Source of the DNA: CAYPOY01 sp964412395
Lineage (GTDB): Bacteria > Chloroflexota > Anaerolineae > B4-G1
Direction of reading: 5' to 3'
NCBI GenBank assembly: GCA_964412395.1
Contig: CAYPOY010000113.1
Span: 1-14,383, forward strand
DNA: 14,383 nucleotides
Below are positions 1-7,800 of the stretch, piece by piece. Under the pieces are notes generated by a model, which worked only from the letters and a program-made list of their open reading frames with translations, had not been told where the DNA came from and did not search any database. Made by a program: the position numbers and the translations under genes. Numbering within the stretch: position 1 is the first letter of the stretch; every line of letters begins with the position of its first letter.

Positions 1-1003
1 GGGGCGGGGGCAGCGGCGTGGGTGTGGGCGTCTGGCTAGGCAGGGAGATCACCAACTCCTGGTCGATCCCGAGCAGGTCGTTCTTCTCGATGTTGTTCAG
101 TTCACAGATTCGCTCGACCGTGACCCCGTACATCAGCGAGATGCCGAAGAGCGTGTCACCGGATTCGACGATGTGGACAGTCGCGCCGTCGGGGCGGGGG
201 GTGGGTGTGGGCCGGGGTGTGGGGGAAGGACCAGATGTCGCCGTGGGAGGGGGCGGCAAGGGGGTGGCCGTCGGCGTTGTGCCCGGTGAAGTCATCACCA
301 GGCTGGTGTCGTCCCAGTAGGCGTCCTGGTGTTTGTTCGCCCACTTGGTCTTGGAACGCAAAAAGACGGCCACCTTTCCCTCTGCTCCGACCTGAGCTGT
401 CACCGGGCCGATTAGCCGATACTCATCGTGGGAAATCGTATCTTGGCTCCAGATCACATGGGGCGAAAATGGATCAGCCACACCGTTGGGAGCAATGCCA
501 ACTTGAAATACCATGCTCCACTTATCGCCGCAAGAGATAGCGGCACTATTATCTTCATTGCAACTCCAGGCTTCGGCATAGGCCGAGAACTGTACCGTTG
601 AACCAGGTTCTAGTCCGCTCACAACTTGGTAAAATCCGGCATCGTGATCACGCCAAAAGGTGAACAGCTTCATCGCTCTTATACCGCTACGCGTGCGGCG
701 TTGGTCAGTGATCTGCACCGTATCTGTCACCTCAGGCTGATCCCACGTGCCGGGCTCGTGGCGGAACCAGGTCACCCACCCCGGTGGGGTAAAGATGTTG
801 CCTATAACCTTTTGAGTATTATTGACGAGACAGAGGTGGCTGCTCGCTTCACTCCAATCGGCCTCAAATCCGCCGTTTTGCAGCAGGTTTACTCCTTCCT
901 GCGCGTTCCGCGAGGAACTGGGCATGGCCAGAGAAAGGGCCGGCACCATCCCCAGTAGCGTGGCCGCCAGCATGATACCGGTCAATGCGTGTTTTCGAAT
1001 CAT
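1..1003 (-). CDS. Secreted LysM-domain protein with Pro/Thr-rich linkers (partial, C-terminus beyond left edge)
   Basis: The reading frame is open from an ATG at 1003 to the left edge, giving 334 visible codons. The start is preceded by a GGGGGAGGGG ribosome site 4 nt upstream. Residues 1-26 form a signal peptide: basic MIRK, a hydrophobic core, and a likely cut after ALSLA. Residues about 38-240 begin with a LLQNGGFE motif typical of jelly-roll carbohydrate-binding-like domains found in secreted proteins; I cannot assign the family. A TPTATPLPPPP-type linker follows. Residues about 273-319 are a LysM domain (HIVESGDTLFGISLMYGVTV), which in known families binds glycans such as peptidoglycan. 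A second Pro/Thr linker then runs off the window, so another domain may follow. The role is probably at the cell surface. LysM and signal peptide are seen in the sequence; the middle domain's function is unknown. Confidence 0.85.
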   Translation of the reverse strand, partial: MIRKHALTGIMLAATLLGMVPALSLAMPSSSRNAQEGVNLLQNGGFEADWSEASSHLCLVNNTQKVIGNIFTPPGWVTWFRHEPGTWDQPEVTDTVQITDQRRTRSGIRAMKLFTFWRDHDAGFYQVVSGLEPGSTVQFSAYAEAWSCNEDNSAAISCGDKWSMVFQVGIAPNGVADPFSPHVIWSQDTISHDEYRLIGPVTAQVGAEGKVAVFLRSKTKWANKHQDAYWDDTSLVMTSPGTTPTATPLPPPPTATSGPSPTPRPTPTPRPDGATVHIVESGDTLFGISLMYGVTVERICELNNIEKNDLLGIDQELVISLPSQTPTPTPLPPP

Positions 1004-1314
1004 CAGACCCCTCCCCCTGGAGTAAACAGTGTGACAATGAACAATGTACAGTGAGCCCGCGCGTTATGCAGATTGAGCATCGTTCATTGATTGATTGGTT
1101 CATTCTGGCGGCGATGAGACGGATAAACGAGGGTTCGTGGCCAAGATTGGCCGCGAAGTAGACAGACCAATCGCCGCACTTGCCAAAGCGAGCAAATTAT
1201 AGCACAATGCAAGTGCTTGTCAAACATAGGCGTTCACCTGGTGCTCGGCGAGGGTCTCCTGACCCCGCCGCAGGGCTGACCAAAGGTCTCCAAACGGGTG
1301 GCGAAGGAGTGTCC
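1004..1314. promoter_or_regulatory. Divergent intergenic region between LysM gene and glycosyltransferase gene
   Basis: These 311 nt separate two divergent genes and must carry both promoters. The 8-nt motif CAATGAAC (1035-1042) is repeated in inverted orientation as GTTCATTG (1082-1089), and TTCATT occurs again at 1100-1105, which could be an operator cluster. A weak plus-strand promoter candidate is TTGCCA (1180-1185), a 17-nt gap, then CACAAT (1203-1208). No clear minus-strand promoter was found. No credible gene is present. Confidence 0.4.
1247..1293. repeat. Dispersed copy of the GGCGAAGGTCTCCTGACC repeat family
   Basis: Positions 1247-1264 read GGCGAGGGTCTCCTGACC, which differs by one base from the subrepeat at 3779-3796 in the tandem array downstream of the phosphofructokinase gene. 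A second, inverted-looking piece (GACCAAAGGTCTC) follows at about 1281-1293. Both contain GGTC/GACC pairs able to form small hairpins. The copy lies directly upstream of the glycosyltransferase ribosome site. Confidence 0.55.
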
Positions 1315-2454
1315 ATGCGTGTCCTGATGATCTCCAAAGCCTGTCTGATGGGTGCCTACCAGCGCAAACTGGAGGAAATCGCTCGTTTCCCGGATATCGA
1401 ACTGATGGTCGTCGTGCCACCATCGTGGTGTGACGGCAGCCGCTTGATCCGGCTGGAGCGTGCCCACACCGCTGGTTACGAGTTAGTCGTCGAACCTATC
1501 GCGTTCAACGGCCATTTCCACCTGTACTTCTATCCCCGATTGGGGCGGCGGCTGCGCGCCTTCGCCCCCGACGTTGTGCACGTGGATGAGGAGCCATACA
1601 ATTTTGCCACTTTCCACGCACTGCGACTGGCCCAGATGTATGGTGCTCGTGTGCTATGGTTCACCTGGCAAAACCTGAGCCGCCGCTATCCGTTCCCCTT
1701 CCGATGTATTGAGCGTTACAACCTGTGCCACGCCGATTATGCCATCGCTGGCAACCGGGGGGCGGCAGTGGTCTGGCGTGAGAAGGGCTATACCGGTCCG
1801 CTGGCTGTCATTCCCCAGTTCGGTGTGGATCCTGGTATCTTCGCTCCGCGTCGTGGCGGGCGGGACCCCGCTCGTGGTTTCCTCATCGGGTACGTGGGAC
1901 GGTTGGTGCCGGAGAAAGGGGTGGACCTGTTGCTGGAGGCCGTGGCCGGAATGGACGGCGTGTGGCGGCTGACTGTGGTGGGAGCAGGGCCCGAGCGGGA
2001 GCGGCTGGAGGTGCTTGCCCGCCGCCTGGGACTGGCCGACAGGGTTTCGTTCGAGGGTATTCTTCCTTCACTGCGCATGCCAGCCTTCTACCGGGAGTTG
2101 GATGTGCTGGTGCTGCCTTCGCGCTCCCAGCCCAACTGGGTCGAGCAGTTCGGACGGGTGTTGGTTGAGGCGATGGCCTGCGGTGTACCTGTCGTCGGCT
2201 CCAGTTGCGGCGAGATCCCCAACGTAGTGGACGATGCTGGGCTGATCTTCCCCGAGGGAGACGCGAGGGCGCTGCGGGAGCGTATGGTGCGTTTGATGCA
2301 TGACCCTGACCTGCGGGCGGACCTGATCCGGCGTGGGCGAGAGCGAGTGCTTGCCCACTTCACCCAGGCGCAGGTCGCCGAGCAGACGGTGGCAGTGTAC
2401 TGGGAAATGATCAATGAGAGAAGGAGAGCAAAAGAGCCAGGAACACCGGAATGA
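1315..2454 (+). CDS. Glycosyltransferase family 4 (GT-B fold)
   Basis: This 379-residue protein probably transfers a sugar from a nucleotide-sugar donor during glycolipid, exopolysaccharide or cell-surface glycan synthesis; donor and acceptor cannot be told. The N-terminal half (MRVLMISKACLMGAYQRKLEEI) is the variable acceptor domain. The C-terminal Rossmann-like half has the GT4 signatures GYVGRLVPEKGVDLLLEAV and the E-x7-E motif at E277 and E285 in WVEQFGRVLVEAMACGVPVV. Length fits the family. The ATG at 1315 is chosen because it has GAAGGAG 6 nt upstream and begins at the conserved RVLMI strand; an in-frame ATG at 1180 would add 45 residues that partly translate an intergenic repeat. The phosphofructokinase gene begins 33 nt downstream in the same direction, suggesting co-transcription. 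Confidence 0.9.
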   Translation: MRVLMISKACLMGAYQRKLEEIARFPDIELMVVVPPSWCDGSRLIRLERAHTAGYELVVEPIAFNGHFHLYFYPRLGRRLRAFAPDVVHVDEEPYNFATFHALRLAQMYGARVLWFTWQNLSRRYPFPFRCIERYNLCHADYAIAGNRGAAVVWREKGYTGPLAVIPQFGVDPGIFAPRRGGRDPARGFLIGYVGRLVPEKGVDLLLEAVAGMDGVWRLTVVGAGPERERLEVLARRLGLADRVSFEGILPSLRMPAFYRELDVLVLPSRSQPNWVEQFGRVLVEAMACGVPVVGSSCGEIPNVVDDAGLIFPEGDARALRERMVRLMHDPDLRADLIRRGRERVLAHFTQAQVAEQTVAVYWEMINERRRAKEPGTPE

Positions 2455-2487
2455 TCATTAACGGCTAATTGCTAAGGAGGTGCAACT

Positions 2488-3624
2488 ATGGCTAGTCCGA
2501 TTCGACGCATCGGTGTGCTCACGGGCGGTGGTGACTGCCCCGGTCTGAACGCTGTCATCAGGGCGGTTGTCAAGACCGTGGTCAACGAGTACGATTGGGA
2601 GGTGCTGGGTATCGAGGATGGCTTTGAGGGACTCATCCAGCCGGGCAAAGTGCGGCCGTTGACGCTGGCCGACGTGCGCGGCATTCTCCCCCGGGGCGGT
2701 ACGATCCTTGGCACCACTAACCGCGCTAACCCCTTCCATTACGAAGTGGAGGTGGACGGCGAGCTGAAGCTCTTTGACGTGTCGGATGACGTGGTGCGCC
2801 ATGCGCAGGTGCTCGGGATAGACGCGCTGGTCGTCATCGGCGGCGACGGCTCGCTGTGCATCGCCCACGAGTTGATGCAGAAAGGGTTAAAAGTGGTCGG
2901 CGTGCCCAAGACGATTGATAGCGACCTGCAAGGGACGGTGATCACCTTCGGTTTCGACACGGCTGTCAACACCGCTATGGACGCCCTCGACAAGCTGCGC
3001 ACTACCGCTGAGAGCCACCACCGCGCTATCATTCTGGAGGTGATGGGCCGCGACGCCGGCTGGATTGCCCTCAAGGCTGGCATCGCCAGCGGTGCCGACG
3101 TCATCCTGATTCCTGAAATCCCATACGATCTGGACGTAGTCGCCAATAAAATCGCCCGGCGCAACCGGAGCGGGTCCAAGTTCAGTATCGTTGTCGTGGC
3201 CGAAGGGGCCAAACCGGTGGGCGGCGAGGCGGTTTACCAGGCGGAGCGTGAGGTCGGCGGGGTGCGGCGACTGGGCGGCATTGGCGAGGCTCTGGCTATG
3301 CAGCTCAGGGAGCGCTGCCAGGTCGAGGTGCGCGTAACCGTGCTGGGGCACCTGCAGCGGGGTGGCTCCCCCACTGCCTTTGACCGGCTACTGGCCAGCC
3401 GCTTCGGGACGATGGCGGTGCATCTCGTCGCGGAGGGCAAACTGGGGTATATGGTCGCGTTGCAGGACGAGTGCATCGTCGCCGTGCCCATTGCCGAAGC
3501 AGTGGCACAGCAGAAATTCGTGCCGCTTGAGAGCGACATCCTGCTCACTGCCTTTGGGCTTGACATTTGCCTGGGGAACAGCCGTAAGGAGATTGAGAAG
3601 ATGCAAGCGGGGAGGGTGACATAA
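2488..3624 (+). CDS. pfkA: 6-phosphofructokinase, probably ATP-dependent group III type
   Basis: Phosphorylates fructose 6-phosphate to fructose 1,6-bisphosphate, the committed step of glycolysis, in the cytoplasm. The 378-residue sequence carries the nucleotide loop GVLTGGGDCPGLNAVIR near the N-terminus, GGDGS at 118-122, PKTIDSD at 140-146 and MGRDAGW at 186-192. The residue after the GGD aspartate is Gly121, the state linked to ATP use (PPi enzymes have Asp there). The residue before TIDSD is Lys141, common to PPi enzymes and to group III ATP enzymes such as those of actinomycetes. The combination therefore points to an ATP-dependent group III enzyme, by inference. Allosteric control cannot be read. 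The start has GGAGGTG 7 nt upstream. The gene sits 33 nt after the glycosyltransferase gene and is followed by a tandem repeat. Confidence 0.95.
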   Translation: MASPIRRIGVLTGGGDCPGLNAVIRAVVKTVVNEYDWEVLGIEDGFEGLIQPGKVRPLTLADVRGILPRGGTILGTTNRANPFHYEVEVDGELKLFDVSDDVVRHAQVLGIDALVVIGGDGSLCIAHELMQKGLKVVGVPKTIDSDLQGTVITFGFDTAVNTAMDALDKLRTTAESHHRAIILEVMGRDAGWIALKAGIASGADVILIPEIPYDLDVVANKIARRNRSGSKFSIVVVAEGAKPVGGEAVYQAEREVGGVRRLGGIGEALAMQLRERCQVEVRVTVLGHLQRGGSPTAFDRLLASRFGTMAVHLVAEGKLGYMVALQDECIVAVPIAEAVAQQKFVPLESDILLTAFGLDICLGNSRKEIEKMQAGRVT

Positions 3625-3637
3625 GGTGAGTCCGCGA

Positions 3638-3839
3638 CCTGATGGGCGGAGGTCTCCCGACCGCGATGGGCGAAGGTCTCTGACCGAGCCCTTTATGCCC
3701 ACGGCCTGATGGGCGAAGGCCTCCCGACCGCGATGGGCGAAGGTCTCTGACCGAGCCCTTTACGCCCACGGCCTGATGGGCGAAGGTCTCCTGACCGTGA
3801 TGGGCGAAGGTCTCCCGACCGAGCCCTTTACGCCCACGA
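3638..3839. repeat. Three tandem 67-68-bp units, each with two GATGGGCGAAGGTCTC subrepeats
   Basis: Units begin at 3638, 3705 and 3772 (periods 67, 67 and 68). Each holds two copies of a 21-22-nt subrepeat, GATGGGCGAAGGTCTCC plus N-GACC, starting at 3641, 3665, 3708, 3732, 3775 and 3799, followed by GAGCCCTTTACGCCCACG. Inside each subrepeat GGTC and GACC can pair across 3-4 nt. GGGCG-AAGG can also pair with CCTT-TA-CGCCC at the unit end, so transcripts would fold into hairpins. The array begins 13 nt after the phosphofructokinase stop and may act as a transcript end or stabiliser. Function is unproven. Confidence 0.9.
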
Positions 3840-3889
3840 CCTGTCGGGCTGAAGATTTTCATAAAAATGGCGTAATTGCCCAGCCGCTC

Positions 3890-4003
3890 TGGCCGGATGA
3901 CAATCCGGCCACCCGTCGGAATTGCAGAAACACCGATTTACAGTGTGAACTACCAGATGGACGAATGCACAGAGTACATTGGGTTTGGATTGTCATCCAA
4001 GCC
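3890..4003. repeat. Pair of mirror-image hairpins sharing the core GGATGACAATCC
   Basis: The left hairpin (3890-3911) is TGGCCGGAT, loop GACA, ATCCGGCCA: nine perfect pairs. The right hairpin (3982-4003) is GGTTTGGAT-like with loop TGTC and ATCCAAGCC, with one G-T pair. The 12-nt core at 3895-3906 is the exact reverse complement of 3987-3998, so the two hairpins are inverted copies 80 nt apart. This is the geometry of a REP-pair/BIME or of the ends of a small non-coding element. No T-run follows either hairpin, so ordinary terminators are less likely. Confidence 0.75.
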
Positions 4004-4048
4004 GAGCAGGGTGGGTAGTTTAAAAATGGCCAGAATGCGCGGAGCGTG

Positions 4049-4077
4049 TTGACTTGTGGGGATTTTGGTCTTATACT
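4049..4077 (+). promoter_or_regulatory. Strong sigma70-type promoter
   Basis: TTGACT (4049-4054), a 17-nt spacer, and TATACT (4072-4077) match the bacterial sigma70 consensus at 10 of 12 positions with ideal spacing. Transcription would start near 4084. It reads into a 280-nt leader, the chimeric ABC remnant and then ygfK, so it may be the promoter now serving ygfK. This is a prediction by motif only. Confidence 0.7.
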
Positions 4078-4084
4078 TCACACA

Positions 4085-4364
4085 CGAAACGGGGAAACCC
4101 TGAAACGGAGGTAGGCCGGACCCTAAACGCAGATGAGCGAACGCGCACGAGCAGGAGGGCCAGGTAGGCTATCCCGCCTGAAAAGGAGAAGGGAAGCCGA
4201 AGACTGCCAGGGAGTCGGATTCGTCCATATCAACCTGGACTCTATAGCGGAGCGCATCTCCACAGCAGTCAACTGGGTAAGCCCGACGTGCCCCACTTCC
4301 ATCGGGAGTGGTGTCCTGACCGTAAGGGAAGGGGACGGGACAGCCATTATTTGGAGGAGACAAC
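4085..4364 (+). other. Structured leader without a convincing gene, possible group II intron relic
   Basis: About 280 nt lie between the promoter and the chimeric ABC reading frame. A frame open from an ATG at 4133 encodes an Arg-rich, family-less sequence that overlaps the ABC frame and is not credited. The segment contains hairpin-forming parts, for example CCACTTCC with GGGAGTGG (about 4294-4313) and GTCC with GGAC (about 4314-4337). Its general texture recalls the 5' domain of bacterial group II introns, but no domain V, reverse transcriptase or boundary could be found. The assignment is a weak guess. Confidence 0.3.
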
Positions 4365-4715
4365 ATGAACAACGATACTCCCGTTATCCGCACCTACGAT
4401 CTCACCAAGCGGTTCAAAAACATCACTGCCGTCGACGAGGTCAACTTTCTGGGGTCCTTCATGGTCGACTTTTACTACGGCGGTCTGAGCATGGCCGACA
4501 CGGACACCTACCGCTATACCGTCACCTACCACGCCCTCAGCCTGCTGAAGCGATGGTTCGAGTCCGACCCCCACCTGAGCCTGTCCGGCGCGTTGACAGA
4601 GCTCGGCCTGGCCGAACCGGGGCGGGCCCTGGCGCTCCTCCTTCTCTACGGCTGCGGCTTTACCCTGGCGGCGATCCTCATCTTCCGTCGCCAAGACCTG
4701 ATGGCGAAAAGCTAA
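4365..4715 (+). pseudogene. Chimeric ABC transporter remnant: ATPase N-terminus joined in frame to permease C-terminus
   Basis: The 116-codon frame starts well, with GGAGGAGACAAC ahead of the ATG. Residues 1-28 (MNNDTPVIRTYDLTKRF, then ITAVDEVNF) are the typical first strands of an ABC exporter ATPase. The expected next part with the Walker A P-loop is absent. From about residue 29 the sequence is instead like the end of an ABC-2 type permease: a soluble stretch, a last membrane helix (LALLLLYGCGFTLAAILIF), and the usual RRQDLM tail at a stop. The simplest reading is one internal deletion of more than 1 kb across two adjacent genes that stayed in frame. It lacks Walker A, signature and Walker B motifs and cannot hydrolyse ATP. 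Whether a short membrane peptide is still made is unknown. It lies 116 nt upstream of ygfK. Confidence 0.75.
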
Positions 4716-4831
4716 TCACGAAGGGCACAAAGAAATTGGCGAAATCTGCATCGCCCAAGCAGTGTACAACGAAGCTGTTGTGGCTGGACGGGGGGTTGGT
4801 GGTGCGAAACGCGAATAGGGAGGTAACCAGA
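4716..4831 (+). other. Short intergenic segment upstream of ygfK
   Basis: These 116 nt hold no gene and no clear promoter. The start, CACGAAGGGCACAAAG (about 4718-4733), resembles a short dispersed repeat that I recall from Chloroflexota and other environmental genomes; this is not verified. The end carries the ygfK ribosome site GGGAGGT, 7 nt ahead of the ATG. Confidence 0.35.
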
Positions 4832-7800
4832 ATGTCTGATACTATGAACGTCCAACCCTTTAAAGTTCTGCTCAACTGGATTCTGAAAGAACTTGAGGGA
4901 AACCAGTCCATCTTCGGGCTCCATCGCTCTCTTTTCTACACCCCCAGAAAGGACAGTCTTTATGCCATTGAGGACCTCTTTGGACACTACCTGACCACCC
5001 CCATTGGGCCTGGGGCGGGCCCCCACACCCAGTTGACCCAGAACATCATCTGCGCCTGGCTCTCCGGTGCCCGATTCATCGAGTTGAAAACCGTGCAGAT
5101 CATGGACGAACTGGAGATTCCCAGGCCCTGCATTGACATGGAGGACGAGGGGTACAACGTCGAATGGTCCCAGGAACTCAAACTGGATCGGTCTGCCAGC
5201 GAGTACGTCAAGGCATGGGCGTTGATCCACGTTCTCCGCCGTGTACTGGGGTTCGAGAATAGCGTCCCCTTCGGGACGGTCTTCAACATGAGCGTCGGCT
5301 ACGACCTGGAGGGGATACAGAGCCCGCCTATGACCCGTTTTATGGCACGGTTGGAGGATGCATCCGAGGAAATCGCTGAAATCCAGGCGCTCTTGAAAGA
5401 CAAGTTCCCCCGGTTCAGCGACATTGAGATCCCGGCTCGTGTCACGAACAACGTCACCCTTTCGACTATGCACGGCTGCCCCCCGGACGAAATCGAGCGG
5501 ATCGGCAGGTATCTGCTGGAGGAGAGGGGATTGCATACCACGGTCAAGCTGAATCCCACTCTGCTGGGTAAAGAGATAGTGATGCACATCCTCCACGACC
5601 GCCTCGGTTTCGGGGAGATCAACATCCCCGCCGGTGTGTTCGAGCACGACCTGCAGTACGGTCGGGCGGTGGAGTTGGTTAAGGTACTGAAGCAGGTCGC
5701 CTCGGAGCGGGGTTTGACCTTTGGGGTCAAGTTGAGCAACACCCTGGCCTTAGCCAACCATAAGGGCACTCTCCCCGGTGATGAAATGTACATGTCGGGG
5801 CGTGCCCTCTATCCGATTACCATCAACCTCTTTCACAAGCTCTCCCGGGAGTTTGGTGGTGACCTGAATGTTTCCTATTCCGCCGGAGCCGATGGGCTCA
5901 ATCTGACGTCCATCCTGGCCGCCGGTGCCTGGCCCGTCACCGCAGTCTCAGACATCCTGAAGCCAGGCGGCTATTCCCGGTTCCTTCAATACCTGGAGAA
6001 CCTGGAGAGGGACATGCGCGACCTGGGGGTGACGAGCCTGGAGGAGCTTGCCCAGGATAAGCTGGCCAATCTGGAGCGAGCGGCTGACCGGGCGTTGGAA
6101 GACCCGCGATACAAGAAGAGTTACCATCCCTACGGCCTGCCCAGGGTCGAATCGAAATTGGACCTTTTCGACTGCATCGCTGCCCCCTGCGTGGAACAGT
6201 GCGCAATTCTTCAGGATGTGCCCGAGTATGCCTGGCTGATTTCCCAACGGGAATACGACCGGGCGCTGGAGGTCATTCTCTCTCGCAACCCCCTCCCTGG
6301 GGTGACCGGCTACGTCTGCACCCACCTGTGCCAGACCCACTGCACCCGGAACAACTACGACGAACCGGTCGCCATCCGGGCGCTGAAACGGTTCGCTGTC
6401 GAAAAGGGTAAAGGCACGGTTACCGCACCTCTACCGGCTGGCAGGGCCGACCATAGGGTGGCGGTGATCGGCAGCGGCCCCTCGGGGCTGGCCGCGGCCT
6501 ATTTCCTGGCCCTGAACGGCGTCCAGGTGACCATTTACGAGGCCAGAGACAGGGCGGGGGGAATGCTGGCCCTGGCCCCTGCCTTCAGGCTGCCTCAGCC
6601 AATTGTCCGGGAGGACATTGGCCGGATCGAGAGTCTGGGGGTAAAGATTGAGCTCTCCCATCCCATCGCGGCTCCTCCGGAGGAGCTTCTGGACGCGGGT
6701 TTCGATGCGGTCTACATCGCCTCGGGATTCCAAAGGGGCACTCGCCTGGACATCGAGGGAGCAGAGGGGAAGGGTGTCTTCCAGGCCCTCGATGTTCTCA
6801 AGCGGGTGGCGTGGGGCGAAGGGGTTGACCTGGGTCCCAGAGTCCTGGTGATCGGGGGAGGGAACACCGCCATGGATGCAGCCAGAACGGCCAGGCGGCT
6901 CACCGGTGGCCCGGTGACGGTCGTCTACCGCCGAACCCGCCGGGAGATGCCCGCCACCGAGGAGGAAATCGAGGGACTTTTGGCGGAAGGTGTCATCCTG
7001 GAAAAACTGGCTTCTCCCACCAGGATCACCTTGAAAGATGGTCGAGTCGCTGGACTGGAGTGCATTCGGAATGAGTTGGGGGAGGTCGGTGCAGACGGGA
7101 GGAGAAGGCCGATCCCCATCGGGGGGAGTGAGTTTGAGATGGAGGCGGATTCCATCATCCTGGCTATCGGCCAGGCCCCGGACCTTTTCTTCCTCGATGG
7201 GAGCGGTGTTTCCCTGCGCGAGAACGGGACCATCGCTGCCGATCCCCAGACCGGGCTGGCCGGCAAAGACCGGGTCTACGCGGGAGGAGACGCGGTGCGA
7301 GGCCCCGCCATCATCATCGAGGCATGCGCTGACGGCAGGCGGGCTGCCGAGGCCGTATGCAGGGAGTTGGGCGTACCGTTCGAACAGCCAGCCGTCCAGC
7401 TTCCCGTGCTCTCTGAAGAAGAGATCGTGCGGGTGAAGCGCGTCCGGGCCAGAAAAGCGGCGCAGCACGAGGGGGCCATGCTCCCGCCCGCGCGACGCGG
7501 AAGCTTCGACCTGATCGAAGCGACGCTGACGGAGGAAGCGGCGTTCAGCGAGGCAGCCCGGTGTATGCAGTGCTCCACTTTCTGTGACAAGTGTGTGGAG
7601 GTGTGCCCCAACCGGGCCAACTACACCTTCTTTGCCCGGCCCGTGAGCCTGACGCTGCCGGTGGTCTCCTGCCAGCAGGGCAAACTGGCGGTGACAGGGA
7701 AGGAGGGCTTTCGGATCGAGCAGGCCCGGCAGATCATCCACGTGGACGACTTCTGTAACGAGTGCGGCAACTGCGCCACCTTCTGCGTCCACGACGGCAG

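Noticed and set aside
1180..1314. Earlier ATG for the glycosyltransferase
   Set aside because: The extra 45 residues translate intergenic and repeat sequence; the ATG at 1315 has a clear ribosome site and begins at the conserved first strand.
3638..3839. CRISPR array
   Set aside because: The units are direct tandem copies without unique spacers of constant length, and no cas genes are near.
3545..4018. Small reading frames on both strands across the tandem repeat
   Set aside because: Their repetitive protein sequence follows from the DNA repeat, and they have no family likeness.
4133..4831. A 233-residue N-terminal extension of YgfK in the same open frame
   Set aside because: It overlaps the ABC remnant, is rich in Arg, His and Pro without family likeness, and the ATG at 4832 has a good ribosome site and fits the family's start.
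4712..5647. 311-codon minus-strand frame opposite the start of ygfK
   Set aside because: It is antisense to the conserved YgfK N-terminal domain and has no recognisable motif.
6431..7792. 453-codon minus-strand frame opposite ygfK
   Set aside because: The plus strand carries intact FAD, NAD(P)H and Fe-S motifs; the antisense frame is a composition effect.
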